Positions 16,196 to 26,228 are shown, numbered from the stretch's first letter. The stretch: DNA of 64,000 bases from Silvimonas soli (GCF_030035605.1 NZ_CP106736.1:2790001-2854000), one strand, 5' to 3'. Numbers and translations are program-made. The notes: generated by a model not told the origin, from the letters alone.

Positions 16196-18235
16196 TTACG
16201 CTGCAATCAACCCGCGCTTGCGCAACATCGGCGTCGCTTGGGGTTCGCGGCCACGGAAGGTGCGGAAAGCCAACCCCTGTTCACGTGAATCGCCCGCACT
16301 GTAGATATAGCGATAGAGCTTTTCTGCCAGAGCCGGATCAAATGCGCTGCCTGCTTCTTCAAACGCATCAAACGCTTCGGCTTCCAGTACTTCGGCCCAC
16401 ATGTAAACGTAGTAACCGGCGGCGTAATACTCGTCGGAGAAGATATGTCCGAAGTGCGGCAGACGGTGATTCATGCCTGCTTCTGGCGGCACGCCCAGAC
16501 GAATGCGCTCGGCGGCTTCAAATTCGGCAATATCCACGCCCTGGGCATCGGTGCGCTGATGCAGTGCCAGATCAATCAATGTGGAAGCGGTATAGCGGAC
16601 GGTTTCGTAGCCCTGATTGAAGGTGCGAGAAGCACGGATGCGCGCGACCAGATCAGCCGGGATCACCGCACCGGTTTGCAGATGACGCGCATGGCGTTCC
16701 AGCACTTCTGGCACCAACGCCCAGTTTTCAAGCAGTTGCGACGGCAGCTCTACGTAGTCTTGCGGCACGTTGGTGCCAGCAAGACGATTGTAGGTGACGT
16801 TAGACAACAGCCCGTGCAAACCATGGCCAAACTCGTGGAACAGCGTGGTCACGTCGTCAAAGCTCAACAGGGTTTCGCCGCTGCTGGCTTTGGCAAAGTT
16901 GTTGTTGTTGATCACAATCGGCAACACGGTGGCGCCATTGCGCGACTGGCTGCGGAATATGTTCATCCACGCGCCGCTACGCTTGCTGGCGCGGGCAAAG
17001 TTATCGCTCAGGAACAGGCCGATGAGCTGGCCATCGCGGGATACCTCAAACAATCGCACGTCCGGGTGATACAGCGGCACATCGGTGCGCTCGGCAAAAG
17101 TCAGGCCAAACAGGCGATTGGCGCAATCAAACACGGCACGCAGCATGTTATCCAGGCTGAAATACGGTTTGACCTCGGCATCGTCCAGATCATATTTGGC
17201 GACACGAACTTTCTCTGCCAGATAACGCCAATCCCACGCCTGGATGTCCTGCGCTTCGCCCAGTTTGCGGGCAGCTTCGACCAGTTGTGCGCGCTCTTGT
17301 GCGCAACTTTGTTTGGCTGGCTCCCACACTTGCTCCAGCAACTGGTAGACCGCATCTGGCGTTCCGGCCATACGATCAGCCAGTGCGTAATCGGCAAAGT
17401 TTTTGTAACCCAGCAGATTGGCTTTTTCCAGGCGCAAGGCGAGGATTTCTTTGGCCAGCGGGGCATTTTCGCGACCGGCATGCTCGCCGCGGCTCACCCA
17501 GGCGCGCCAAGCGCTTTCACGCAGGTCACGGCGGGTGGAGTAAGTGAGGAACGGCACCACCAACGAGCGCGACAGGGTGATCACATAACCGTCGACGCCG
17601 CGTTCTTTACCAGCAGACTGGGCAGCATCACGTAGAAAGTCTGGCAGGCCAGCCAGGTCGGCCTCGTCTTTCAAAGTCAGACGAAATTCCGACTCATCGG
17701 CCAGCACGTTCTGGCTGAATTGGGTGCTCAGCTCGGCAATGCGGCTGACGATAACGGCAAAACGATCGCGATCAGCACCTTGCAGTTGCGCGCCGGTGCG
17801 AACGAAGTCCAGATGCAAACGGGCCAGCAGGCGGCGTTGCTCTTCGTTCAGTTCCAGCGACTGGCGCTGTGCGTACAGGGCATCCAGCCGGGCAAAGAAA
17901 CCCGCATGCATCGATACTTTGCTGGAGTGCGCCGCCAGTGCGGGCGCCATGTCGCGTTCTACCGCTTGCAGCTCGGAGTTGGTCTCCGACAACGTCAGGT
18001 TTTCAAACAACAGTTCGGCACGGCTCAGGCGAGCACCGGCCGCGTCGAAGGCCGCCGCGGTATTGGCAAAGGTGGGCGCGGCTGGATCGGCAGCAATGGC
18101 GTCGATTTCGGCCAGATGCTCAGCAAACAGGGCGGTAAATGCCGGGGCAAAGTGCTCGGCGCGGATCAGGTCAAAGGGCGGCAGCTGGTGTGGGGTGTCC
18201 CAGTCTTGCAGCAGCGGGTTGCTGTTGGTAGTCAT
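16196..18235 (-). CDS. prlC: Oligopeptidase A (M3 family metallopeptidase)
   Basis: A 679-residue cytoplasmic zinc peptidase of the M3 (thimet) family. The zinc site is FHEFGHGLHGLLS (HExxH, around residue 467), followed by the downstream metal-ligand region of the family. The N-terminus starts MTTNSNPLLQDWDTPHQLPP and lacks a signal peptide, as expected for PrlC/OpdA, which degrades short peptides including cleaved signal peptides. Length matches the family (about 680). The start at 18235 is preferred because AAGGCC precedes it and the longer reading has no family similarity. It is the only gene in its unit. Confidence 0.88.
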   Translation of the reverse strand: MTTNSNPLLQDWDTPHQLPPFDLIRAEHFAPAFTALFAEHLAEIDAIAADPAAPTFANTAAAFDAAGARLSRAELLFENLTLSETNSELQAVERDMAPALAAHSSKVSMHAGFFARLDALYAQRQSLELNEEQRRLLARLHLDFVRTGAQLQGADRDRFAVIVSRIAELSTQFSQNVLADESEFRLTLKDEADLAGLPDFLRDAAQSAGKERGVDGYVITLSRSLVVPFLTYSTRRDLRESAWRAWVSRGEHAGRENAPLAKEILALRLEKANLLGYKNFADYALADRMAGTPDAVYQLLEQVWEPAKQSCAQERAQLVEAARKLGEAQDIQAWDWRYLAEKVRVAKYDLDDAEVKPYFSLDNMLRAVFDCANRLFGLTFAERTDVPLYHPDVRLFEVSRDGQLIGLFLSDNFARASKRSGAWMNIFRSQSRNGATVLPIVINNNNFAKASSGETLLSFDDVTTLFHEFGHGLHGLLSNVTYNRLAGTNVPQDYVELPSQLLENWALVPEVLERHARHLQTGAVIPADLVARIRASRTFNQGYETVRYTASTLIDLALHQRTDAQGVDIAEFEAAERIRLGVPPEAGMNHRLPHFGHIFSDEYYAAGYYVYMWAEVLEAEAFDAFEEAGSAFDPALAEKLYRYIYSAGDSREQGLAFRTFRGREPQATPMLRKRGLIAA

Positions 18236-18509
18236 ATTGGTGGCCTTGTGGGCGGGTAATCGGAAAGCGCTTGCGGCTAGTCGGTCACTTTGCCAGCATT
18301 GTTTGCTGCGGGTCAAAGACGATCGGTCGTATGTCATGCTGGTGCGACACCGTTTGTCTGACTGGGCCGATGGCATGTGACCTTGCATTGGTGCGCTTGG
18401 GTTTTCAGTGGTTTGCTGAAAAAAACTTGCGTGATGCGTAATTGATTGCGGTTTTTGTTATTGTTTTATTGTTGTTCCGACAACGGTGAACCGGGGAGCG
18501 CAAAGGATC

Positions 18510-19415
18510 ATGAATCTGGAAGAACTGATTGATACCGGCTGGCAAAAGCACGCAACCGATCCGCACAGCGTGGCCCAATTGCTGCAAGCCCACCAACATC
18601 TGGTTGGCAATGCCGAGCAGGCCGGCAATTTCTTGCGCTTGTCCAACCATACGATAGGCGAGCACTTGCAAGACTGGCCGCAAGCCCACGCCTTGGCTCA
18701 ATCGGTGCTGGCTCAGGTGCCGCAGACGACAGATGCGACCAACGCGCTGATCTCTCTGGCGGTGGCGCAATGGCTGGCGGGTGACACAACTGCTGCGCTG
18801 GTCACCCAAACGCGTGTGGTGACGCTCAACCCAACGCAGCCGACCGCCAGTCTGGCGCGGATGACGGCGCAGATTGTATCGGGGCTGATCGCCAACGACC
18901 GTGTCGAGGAAGGCTGTGAGCTGTATCGGGCGCTGCTGGACATGGCCTCGGCAGCAGGGGATGGCAGCATCGATCGGGTATTAGCCGTGACCAGCAACAA
19001 TGTGGCCTCCGAAATGCTGGAAAAGGCCACACTGAATCCGCCTGAGACCGCTTTGATGCTGGACGCCGCTGCTGCGGCTCTCGCATGCTGGCGGCGCTGC
19101 GGAACCTGGATGCATGAAGAACGCGCTTTGTATTTGCTGGCGCTGGTGCACAACAAAATCGGTCAGGCGGAAGTGGCCCTGGGCCACGCCCACGCGGCGT
19201 TGGCGTTGATTCGCGGCAATCACGCGCAAGCTTCAGAAGAGACGGTAGACGAGGCTTTTCTGGAGCTGGCGTTGGCGCATGCTTATCAATTGACCGGAGC
19301 AGCGCAGACAAGCGCGGCGCACCTGAATCAGGCCGACGCGCTGGCCAGTGCTTTTGCCGATGAAGGTTTGCAGCAATGGTTTGCCACCGAGCGCGCGCGC
19401 TTGCCGTCGGCATAA
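18510..19415 (+). CDS. Helical-repeat (TPR-like) protein of unknown function
   Basis: A 301-residue, Ala/Leu-rich, all-helical protein without a signal peptide or membrane segment. Repeated helix pairs with small residues at regular spacing (TNALISLAVAQWLAGDTTAA, ERALYLLALVHNKIGQAEVA, FLELALAHAYQLTGAAQ) are typical of tetratricopeptide-like scaffolds. I do not recognise the specific family. ATG 18510 is preferred to GTG 18486 because GGGAG and AAGGA lie just upstream. It is divergent from prlC and not obviously in an operon with pta. A protein-interaction role is inferred only from the fold. Confidence 0.6.
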   Translation: MNLEELIDTGWQKHATDPHSVAQLLQAHQHLVGNAEQAGNFLRLSNHTIGEHLQDWPQAHALAQSVLAQVPQTTDATNALISLAVAQWLAGDTTAALVTQTRVVTLNPTQPTASLARMTAQIVSGLIANDRVEEGCELYRALLDMASAAGDGSIDRVLAVTSNNVASEMLEKATLNPPETALMLDAAAAALACWRRCGTWMHEERALYLLALVHNKIGQAEVALGHAHAALALIRGNHAQASEETVDEAFLELALAHAYQLTGAAQTSAAHLNQADALASAFADEGLQQWFATERARLPSA

Positions 19416-19732
19416 TGGCATTGGACTGGTCAACGACATATTCACGGCGAAACCCGGGTATTCATTTGTCCTGACCCAAAGCAAGTGCAATCTGAACAAG
19501 GCATGATCTCGCTCAAGTGTCAGCCCCTGTTCTGAATCTGCCAATGAATACCCCGGCAGGCTTGGTAACAGAGGTTTTCGATTCCCCTCTTGATCGCATT
19601 AGCTCGTTACGGGGGAGTCAATCGCGCTATAACGATGACAACGGTATTGAGTGAGTTACTGCAGCTGGCGTACCCAGCCTGGCAGTAACGCCGGATTCCG
19701 CCGCGCCCGGCGGTCAGCACAGGATATTCAAC
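19416..19732. other. Intergenic region upstream of pta
   Basis: 317 bp without a gene-like frame. An 11-bp inverted repeat (gggtattcatt at 19456-19466 with aatgaataccc at 19543-19553) could form a long-loop stem. A short GC palindrome lies near 19698-19713. This region must hold the pta promoter, but I cannot pick a convincing one. Confidence 0.4.
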
Positions 19733-21793
19733 ATGCAGACATTCTTGATTGCACCAACCCGCCAGAACGTAGGCCTGACCTCCGTGGCATTGGGTGTGGT
19801 GCGAGCTTTGCAGCACCAGGGCCTGAAAGTGGGGTTTGTAAAACCCGTAGGGCAGGATCACGGCGATGTGGAACGCTCTACCCACTTTGCCCGTTTGATC
19901 TGTCATATCGACAGCCCGGTACCACTCTCCACCGCGCAGGTCGTTTCACGCGTGGTAGCAGGACAGAACGACGAGTTGCTGGAAGACGTGGTCAGCCTGT
20001 GTATGGCCGCAGCGATGGGCGTGGATGTACTGGTGATCGAAGGGTTGCATATTGATCCAAGCAATCCGGTGACCGCTCGCCTGAACGAGGAAATCGCCCG
20101 CAGCATGCAGGCGGAGATCATCCTGGTTTCCAGTGCGTCGGTGCCCGGCGCCGCCGCCGAAGCCCGCGTGATTGGTCGCCAACTGAAGAATGAAGGTCGC
20201 AGTGTTGCTGGCGTCATCTTCAACAAAGCGCCAGAAAATTTTGATGCGGCCTCAGCGCAATATGAACTGGATGGCCTCGCCCTGTGGGGCGTGATCAAGT
20301 ATGACGCCAGTTTGATGGCGCCGCGCACGCTGGATGTGGCGCGGCATCTGAACGCCGAGATTCTGATCGAGGGTGAACTGGCCACCCGCCGCGTGCAGGA
20401 AACCGTGATTGCGGCGCGTTCGGTGCCAGAAGTAGTGGAACGCATGAAGCCAGGTGCACTGATTGTCAGTGCCGGTGATCGTGACGACGTGATGCTGGCG
20501 ACCGCGCTGGCTGCCGGTAGTGGTATTCAGCTGGCCGGTTTGTTGCTGACGCATTCCAGCGCGCCAGATCCGCGTATCCAGGCGCTGGCTGCGCTCGCGC
20601 TCAAGAGCGGGATTCCGGTGTTGCGCACTGATTCTGACAGCTACGGCACTGCCGAACGCATCAGCCGGGTGCCACCTGCTGTGGCGGCAGACGATACCGA
20701 GCGCATGAATTTGGTGCTCGACGCTGTGGCCGATCAGTTGGGTACCGAGCAATTGATGAACGCGGTCAAAGTGGTGCCGTCGATTCGCATGTCGCCGCCA
20801 GCCTTCCGCTTCCAGTTGATCCAGAAAGCGCGCTCGCACAAGAAACGCATTGTGCTGCCTGAGGGCGAAGAGCCGCGCACCATTCGCGCCGCCGTCGTTT
20901 GCGAAGAAAAAGGCATTGCCCACTGCGTATTGCTGGGCAAGCGCGCCACCATCGAAGCAGTGGCCGCCGCACAAGGCGTGGTACTGCCGCCAAGCCTGCA
21001 GATTCTCGACCCGGATGAAATCCGCGCTGAATACGTCGCGCCGATGGTCGAGCTGCGCAAGAGCAAGGGTTTGACTGACATCCAGGCGCTGGAACAACTG
21101 GGTGACTCGGTAGTGCTGGGCACGATGATGCTGGCCGTAAACAAGGTCGACGGCCTGGTTTCTGGTGCCATCCACACCACTGCCAGTACCGTGCGCCCGG
21201 CATTGCAACTGATCAAGACTGCTCCGGGCTCATCCATTGTGTCGTCGGTGTTCTTTATGCTGATGCCAGATCAAGTGCTGGTGTACGGTGATTGCGCCAT
21301 CAACCCCAACCCGACCGCCGAGCAACTGGCCGAGATTGCCAAGCAAAGTGCCGACAGTGCGTCTGCGTTCGGCATCGTGCCGAAAGTGGCCATGATCAGC
21401 TACAGCACCGGCAAGTCTGGCGCTGGCGCCGATGTCGACAAAGTGCGTGAAGCCGCCGAACTGGCTCGCGCCAAATACACCGATCTGGTACTGGATGGCC
21501 CGCTGCAGTACGACGCTGCATCCACCGCCGACGTTGCCGCGCAGAAAGCCCCAGGCAGCAAAGTGGCGGGCCAGGCCACCGTGTTTGTGTTCCCGGACTT
21601 GAATACCGGCAACACTACCTACAAGGCTGTGCAACGTAGCGCGCATGTGGTGAGTGTGGGCCCAATGTTGCAGGGCTTGCGTAAACCGGTGAACGACTTG
21701 TCGCGCGGGGCATTGGTGGACGACATTGTGTTCACGATTGCGCTGACGGCGATTCAGGCACAGCAGATGAGTGCACACGCTCAGCCAGCCTGA
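19733..21793 (+). CDS. pta: Phosphate acetyltransferase (long, three-domain form)
   Basis: A 686-residue protein with the three-domain architecture of long Pta enzymes. An N-terminal P-loop-like BioD-type domain starts MQTFLIAPTRQNVGLTSVAL. A DRTGG domain spans about residues 210-320. The catalytic PTA_PTB domain starts near 360 (FRFQLIQKARSHKKRIVLPE) with SGAIHTTASTVRPALQLI, INPNPTAEQLAEIA and SYSTGKSGAG. It converts acetyl-CoA and phosphate to acetyl phosphate plus CoA, the first half of the acetate overflow pathway. No ackA gene lies beside it in this window. A terminator follows. Confidence 0.93.
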   Translation: MQTFLIAPTRQNVGLTSVALGVVRALQHQGLKVGFVKPVGQDHGDVERSTHFARLICHIDSPVPLSTAQVVSRVVAGQNDELLEDVVSLCMAAAMGVDVLVIEGLHIDPSNPVTARLNEEIARSMQAEIILVSSASVPGAAAEARVIGRQLKNEGRSVAGVIFNKAPENFDAASAQYELDGLALWGVIKYDASLMAPRTLDVARHLNAEILIEGELATRRVQETVIAARSVPEVVERMKPGALIVSAGDRDDVMLATALAAGSGIQLAGLLLTHSSAPDPRIQALAALALKSGIPVLRTDSDSYGTAERISRVPPAVAADDTERMNLVLDAVADQLGTEQLMNAVKVVPSIRMSPPAFRFQLIQKARSHKKRIVLPEGEEPRTIRAAVVCEEKGIAHCVLLGKRATIEAVAAAQGVVLPPSLQILDPDEIRAEYVAPMVELRKSKGLTDIQALEQLGDSVVLGTMMLAVNKVDGLVSGAIHTTASTVRPALQLIKTAPGSSIVSSVFFMLMPDQVLVYGDCAINPNPTAEQLAEIAKQSADSASAFGIVPKVAMISYSTGKSGAGADVDKVREAAELARAKYTDLVLDGPLQYDAASTADVAAQKAPGSKVAGQATVFVFPDLNTGNTTYKAVQRSAHVVSVGPMLQGLRKPVNDLSRGALVDDIVFTIALTAIQAQQMSAHAQPA

Positions 21794-21828
21794 TTGATTG
21801 GTCAGACTGGTTAGTACTGTGGTTCAAG

Positions 21829-21858
21829 CAAAAGGCCAACCTTGCGGTTGGCCTTTTG
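21829..21858 (+). terminator. Intrinsic terminator after pta
   Basis: An 11-12-bp perfect stem (aaaaggccaac / gttggcctttt) has a 6-nt loop and ends in TTTTG. It starts 36 bp after the pta stop. Confidence 0.85.
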
Positions 21859-21888
21859 TATTTGGGGAGGGTTCGTTGCAAACCTCAT

Positions 21889-21973
21889 GTAGGGCGGGTG
21901 CAACCCGCCGCGTCACAACACGATCAAAGCGAGGGCTTGTTCAATATTGCATGGCGGGTTGCACCCGCCCTGC
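21889..21973. repeat. Dispersed inverted repeat (TGTAGGGCGGG family)
   Basis: Arms 21889-21909 and 21953-21973 are inverted copies with one mismatch over 21 bp, and each arm is itself partly palindromic (gcgggtgcaacccgc). It lies between the pta terminator and the 3' end of pncB. Related elements occur at 30381-30442 and 41978-42058. Confidence 0.8.
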
Positions 21974-21988
21974 ACGACTATGCGTGAC

Positions 21989-23218
21989 TCAACCCGGCAA
22001 TACCGCCTCGCGATTCGGAATCTCGAACACATCACACAGATAATTGAGGAAGTTGGCATCCTCGCACATTCCCTTGCCGGGACTGTCGCTGACCTTGGCC
22101 ACAAACTGGCCGTTGCAGCGGGTGAGCTTGATGACGATCTGCAATGGCTCCACGCCACAATCGTTGGTCAAATTGGTACCAATGCCAAACGATGGCCGAG
22201 TGCGGTCACCAAAGTGGCGATACAAGGCGATAGCGCTTTGTAAATCCAGCCCATCGCTGAACACCAGTTGCTTGCCCGCCGGATCGATACGCATTTTCTC
22301 GTAGTGCTTGATGGCTTTCTCACCCCAGGCGTACGGGTCGCCCGAGTCGTGGCGTAGGCCATCAAACAGCTTGCAGAAGTACAAGTCGAAGTCGCGCAAG
22401 AAGGCATCCATCCCGACCACATCGGTTAGCGCGATACCCAAGTCGCCGCGATATTCACGCACCCAGTGTTCCAGTGCGTTTTTCTGGAAATCCCGCAGCC
22501 GTGAGCCAAAGCACTGGAAGGCCTGCATGTATTCATGCGCCATGGTGCCAATCGGTGTCAGGCCATAACGCATGGCCAGCAGCAGATTGCTGGTGCCGCG
22601 CATAAAGGGTTTGGCATGGCGTGCCAGCGTGGCGACCACCTCTTCTTGCCAGTCGCGGGAGAAGCGACGGCGAGTGCCAAAGTCGAAAAAGATGAATTGC
22701 GAGCGCGCTTGCGGCTCTTTGGCAAACTGCTTGAGCAAATCGATTTTGGCGGCGAGCCGTTCGCGCCCGGCTGCCAGTGCCGCCGCTTGGTCGAAATGGC
22801 GGAAGTACACCTCGTTCACAATCGACAGCACGTAGATTTCGTACAACATGCAATGCAGCATCGGACCGTGGACATGAATCGCCAGATCATCAGGCGCGGT
22901 GCCTGCGACTGATACGGTGATGAACTTGCGCTGCAGCTGGAACAGCCGCAAAAAGTCGATGAAATCGCCGTGAATAAAACGCAAAGCGCCGAGCCATTCC
23001 AGTTCTGCTTCGGAAAAACGCAGCGTGCACAGGTGATCCAGTTGCGCTTCGATCTCTGCTTTGAGCGTGGACAGCGGGTACGCGGCCCGGTTGCGGCACT
23101 TGAAGGTGTATTCGGCCTGCGTTTCGGGCTGATGGTGCAGAATCTCCTGCATCATGGTGAACTTGTAGAGATCGGTATCCAGCAATGAATTGATGACTGG
23201 ATTGGCGACAGCGGTCAT
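21989..23218 (-). CDS. pncB: Nicotinate phosphoribosyltransferase
   Basis: A 409-residue enzyme opening MTAVANPVINSLLDTDLYKF, with TMMQEILHHQPETQAEYTFK as expected for bacterial PncB. Further family segments include FFDFGTRRRFSRDW, GTSNLLLAMRYGLTPIGTMA (which carries the autophosphorylated His region nearby) and DGLRHDSGDPYAWGEK in the PRPP-binding part. It converts nicotinate, PRPP and ATP to nicotinate mononucleotide. AGGAGA precedes the ATG. The upstream gene at 23287-24093 is nicotinamidase-like, 68 bp away on the same strand, giving a nicotinamide-to-NaMN salvage pair. Confidence 0.93.
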   Translation of the reverse strand: MTAVANPVINSLLDTDLYKFTMMQEILHHQPETQAEYTFKCRNRAAYPLSTLKAEIEAQLDHLCTLRFSEAELEWLGALRFIHGDFIDFLRLFQLQRKFITVSVAGTAPDDLAIHVHGPMLHCMLYEIYVLSIVNEVYFRHFDQAAALAAGRERLAAKIDLLKQFAKEPQARSQFIFFDFGTRRRFSRDWQEEVVATLARHAKPFMRGTSNLLLAMRYGLTPIGTMAHEYMQAFQCFGSRLRDFQKNALEHWVREYRGDLGIALTDVVGMDAFLRDFDLYFCKLFDGLRHDSGDPYAWGEKAIKHYEKMRIDPAGKQLVFSDGLDLQSAIALYRHFGDRTRPSFGIGTNLTNDCGVEPLQIVIKLTRCNGQFVAKVSDSPGKGMCEDANFLNYLCDVFEIPNREAVLPG

Positions 23219-23286
23219 GCGTTTCTCCTGGCGCGGCGGGCGCCGGTGGGGTCGCGGTGTGGATGCGCAATCAGCAAGGCGAGCGC

Positions 23287-24093
23287 TTAGCCAAACAACT
23301 GGTTTGAGGTCACCGTGCGCATGCCGCGCGCGGTCAGTTCCCGGATAAAGTCTTCACCCTGAGTTTCAAAGCCGCTGACCGGGCTAGTGCAATCGGTCAG
23401 CAACACCAGCTTGTGTACGTTGTCCGGGCCCAGTTGGTCAGCCAGATCACGTACTGTTCCGGCCACGCAGTGCGACAACGCTTCACCAGCGATAACGATG
23501 GTGTCGGCCTGCGCCAGAGTATGAATCCAGGCCGCATCCGGCAGTGTGCGCGGGTCATTGATGTCGGGGACTTCAGCTTTGATCGCCGAATAATGTTCGG
23601 TGGCCTCGTTCATGCCTTTGAGCTGGTAATGCACCAGCCGCATATGTTCGCGGGCCCAGTGGTTCAGCGCCGCGTGCAAGCCCGCATGTACGTTATGTCC
23701 CCAGCTACCCAGCAGGCAATGCTCTGGCCAGATGATCAACTGGTAATGGCCTTGCGCGGCCAAAGCGTTTACATACGCCAGACTCTGCGCTTGCCGGGCC
23801 GGGTCACGCGCCGCCCATTTGCCCGCGCTGACGTCATCCACGCTGATCAGCGTGAACGGTGCCGGAGATTCGCCCGCTGCGTTACGCCACCAGCGCGGAT
23901 GGGCAATATCGACTGGATTGTGGCTATCCAGCGTGACGTGGATCGCGTCAAAGCGGGCGCCATGTTGCGCCAACAGATCGGCAACTCGTTGCAGATCGGC
24001 ATTGGCGCCCGGCACGGGCAGCGCTGCGCCGGGGATATCGCAAAAGTCGTTCTGCGGATCAATCAATAACAGGTGAGTGGTTGCGGCGGACAT
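23287..24093 (-). CDS. pncA: Nicotinamidase/isochorismatase-fold cysteine hydrolase
   Basis: A 268-residue hydrolase of the isochorismatase fold. It shows the catalytic Asp region (HLLLIDPQNDFCD), the metal-ligand pattern D-S-H...H-P-x-W (VTLDSHNPVDIAHPRWW) and the nucleophile region IAGEALSHCVAGTVRDLA. These are the hallmarks of nicotinamidase (nicotinamide to nicotinate plus ammonia). It is longer than classical PncA (about 210 residues), so a related substrate is possible, but the pncB neighbour supports an NAD salvage role. ATG 24093 has GGGAGC upstream; longer readings are rejected. Confidence 0.78.
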   Translation of the reverse strand: MSAATTHLLLIDPQNDFCDIPGAALPVPGANADLQRVADLLAQHGARFDAIHVTLDSHNPVDIAHPRWWRNAAGESPAPFTLISVDDVSAGKWAARDPARQAQSLAYVNALAAQGHYQLIIWPEHCLLGSWGHNVHAGLHAALNHWAREHMRLVHYQLKGMNEATEHYSAIKAEVPDINDPRTLPDAAWIHTLAQADTIVIAGEALSHCVAGTVRDLADQLGPDNVHKLVLLTDCTSPVSGFETQGEDFIRELTARGMRTVTSNQLFG

Positions 24094-24194
24094 GGCCTGC
24101 TCCCAATGACAATGTCGTTTCCTTGAGGCCCACACTATACTTGCTGGCTTGGCTGGCAGGGCGGCTACTGGTGTTATTCACCGCCTGCGCCGGG

Positions 24195-25289
24195 TTACAG
24201 GCCCATCGCCGCCAGCATCAAGAAAGTGGCGAACAGTACAAAGTGCGTCAGTCCTTCGATGGCGTTGGTTTCACCGTCATGCAGATTGATGGCGGCGGCC
24301 AGCAAGGTCAGTAGCATCATTACGGTCTGCGTGGGCGAGAGCGCCATATAAATCGGCTCGCCCCGAATCAACGCCAGACCCTCTATCACCGGTACCGTCA
24401 GAATGATGGTGGAAAGCGATGCTCCCAGCGCAATGTTCACCACGCCCTGCATGCGATTGGCCAGTGCCGAGCGCAGCGCAGTGAGGATTTCCGGGCTGGC
24501 GCTGATAACAGCCACCACCAGCGCGGCGGTCATTGGCGGCACGCCCGTACCGTGCAAACCCAGAGACAGCGTTTTGGACATCACTTCCGCCAGCGCGCCA
24601 ATCAGGATCAAGCCACCCACCAGCAACGCCGCAGACAAGCGCGTATTGCCATTGCCACCGTGATGCTCATCCTCTTCGCCGTCGGTGCCATGCGTGCGCG
24701 AGCCATAGGTATAGCTGAAAAAATAGCTGTGTTGCCCGGTCTGCAGACGCAGGAACATGCCATACATGGCCACCATGGTGATGATGATAAAGATCGAATA
24801 CACCTGCCACTGACCTTGCGGGATGAACTCCGGCACGATCATCGAAATGCCCAGCGCGGTCAGGATCATCACGATGTAGGTGTTGCCCGAATCCACATTG
24901 TATTTTTGCTCGCCATGCTTGAGCCCGCCCAGAATGGCTGCCAGCCCCAGAATGCCGTTGATATCGAGCATTACCGCCGAATACACCGTATCGCGCATCA
25001 AGGTGGGCGAGGGCGTATGGCTGGTCATGATCGCCAGAATCACCACTTCCACCAGTACGGCGGACAAGGTGAGGATCATGGTGCCGTAGGGTTCGCCCAC
25101 TTTTTCGGCGAGTATTTCGGCGTGGTGGGCGACCCGCAATGCAGCCAGTAGAATGGCGGCAATAATAAGCACCGAGGCGATCAATGCGGCGGTTTGCCCG
25201 GCGGCCAGCACGCTGTGCTCGACGGCGTAGGCGATCACCATTGCCAATAGTGCAATGACCAGGAATGTCTCTTGTTTGACCAGTTTCAT
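24195..25289 (-). CDS. chaA: Calcium/proton antiporter, ChaA type
   Basis: A 364-residue integral membrane protein with about 11 hydrophobic segments arranged as two halves. The first alpha-repeat reads AEKVGEPYGTMILTLSAVLV followed by EVVILAIM; the second reads VAVISASPEILTALRSALAN followed by IALGASLSTIILTVPV. These acidic repeats are the ion-binding core of CaCA-family exchangers. A His-rich cytoplasmic loop (HGTDGEEDEHHGGNGN) joins the halves, as in ChaA. The likely role is export of Ca2+ (perhaps Na+/K+) in exchange for protons. It is upstream of pncA on the same strand but about 100 bp away, so co-transcription is uncertain. Confidence 0.85.
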   Translation of the reverse strand: MKLVKQETFLVIALLAMVIAYAVEHSVLAAGQTAALIASVLIIAAILLAALRVAHHAEILAEKVGEPYGTMILTLSAVLVEVVILAIMTSHTPSPTLMRDTVYSAVMLDINGILGLAAILGGLKHGEQKYNVDSGNTYIVMILTALGISMIVPEFIPQGQWQVYSIFIIITMVAMYGMFLRLQTGQHSYFFSYTYGSRTHGTDGEEDEHHGGNGNTRLSAALLVGGLILIGALAEVMSKTLSLGLHGTGVPPMTAALVVAVISASPEILTALRSALANRMQGVVNIALGASLSTIILTVPVIEGLALIRGEPIYMALSPTQTVMMLLTLLAAAINLHDGETNAIEGLTHFVLFATFLMLAAMGL

Positions 25290-25383
25290 GATGTGCGGTT
25301 TGCTGTTGTTGTGACCGCAGTGTAGTGCAATGTCCGCTGTTCCGGCGTCGCCCGGCGTTCCCGCTTTTCATTCAGGCTAGCTC

Positions 25384-26085
25384 ATGACCGATTCTGCTTC
25401 TTCCCCGCAACTCATTACCTGGCAAACGCTGGGCCGCGCCGCCCTGCAAGCCCTGCTGGACGAAGCCGGCGCGCCATTGCACCTGGAAGACTGTGATCTG
25501 GAAGGCGGTGATTTCTCGCGGCTGGATTTGCGTGGCTGCCACTTTACCCGCTGCGCCATCATGGAGGCCTCCTTTGCCGGGGCGGCATTGGGTGATACGC
25601 ACTGGAGCAGTTGTCGGGGGCGCCAGGCGGACTTCAAAGCGGCGGATGTGACTGACTCGGTGTTCGAGAAGTGCGATCTGAACAACACCAACTGGCGTCG
25701 CGCCAAGCTGGGAGCCAGCAGTTTCACGCACTGCAAACTGACCGGCGCGCATCTGGAGGACGCTGCCACGCTGGGGCTGACCTTTGCCGACACCTTGTTG
25801 ATCGGCGCCTTCTTGCAGGGCATGTCGTTCCGCAAATGTCTGCTGCAAGGACTGGATTTCTCCGATGCTGATCTGGTCGGCGCAGATTTTCGCGAGGCGG
25901 TGTTTATTGGTGGCAGCTTGCGTAATGCCAATCTGCAAGACTGCCGTTTTGATGGCACCGACTTGCGCGAGGTCGATCTGGGCGGCCTCAAGCTGATCGA
26001 CGCCCGGCCATTTCGTGGCGCGACCATTTCTTCTGCGCAAGCGGCCATGTTGTTGCACGAACTGGGGCTGACTGTCCTGGATTAA
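25384..26085 (+). CDS. Pentapeptide-repeat protein
   Basis: A 233-residue protein. From about residue 35 it consists of tandem A(D/N)LxX-type pentapeptide repeats (DLEGGDFSRLDLRGCHFTRC, ADFREAVFIGGSLRNANLQD), predicted to form a right-handed quadrilateral beta-helix. The N-terminal 34 residues and the C-terminal helix (SSAQAAMLLHELGLTVLD) flank the helix. Qnr/McbG-type relatives protect DNA gyrase by mimicking DNA, but most pentapeptide proteins have no known role, so no resistance function is claimed. It is divergent from chaA. Confidence 0.82.
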   Translation: MTDSASSPQLITWQTLGRAALQALLDEAGAPLHLEDCDLEGGDFSRLDLRGCHFTRCAIMEASFAGAALGDTHWSSCRGRQADFKAADVTDSVFEKCDLNNTNWRRAKLGASSFTHCKLTGAHLEDAATLGLTFADTLLIGAFLQGMSFRKCLLQGLDFSDADLVGADFREAVFIGGSLRNANLQDCRFDGTDLREVDLGGLKLIDARPFRGATISSAQAAMLLHELGLTVLD

Positions 26086-26228
26086 CCCGCGCTGGCGCTG
26101 ACAAATCTGCCGAACGGCGAGCGATCTGCTATACACGCTGTGATTAGCCCGTCACCTGTTCATGTTTGAGGGATTCGCTTTGCCCATGCGCCGTCTTGCC
26201 GTCTTTAAAGCACAAGGATGTTCAGCCT

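Noticed and set aside
19907..20445. Antisense frames within pta
   Set aside because: They overlap conserved Pta domains on the other strand and have no independent evidence.
21889..21973. Start of a CRISPR array
   Set aside because: Only two inverted arms, no direct repeats with regular spacers, no cas genes.
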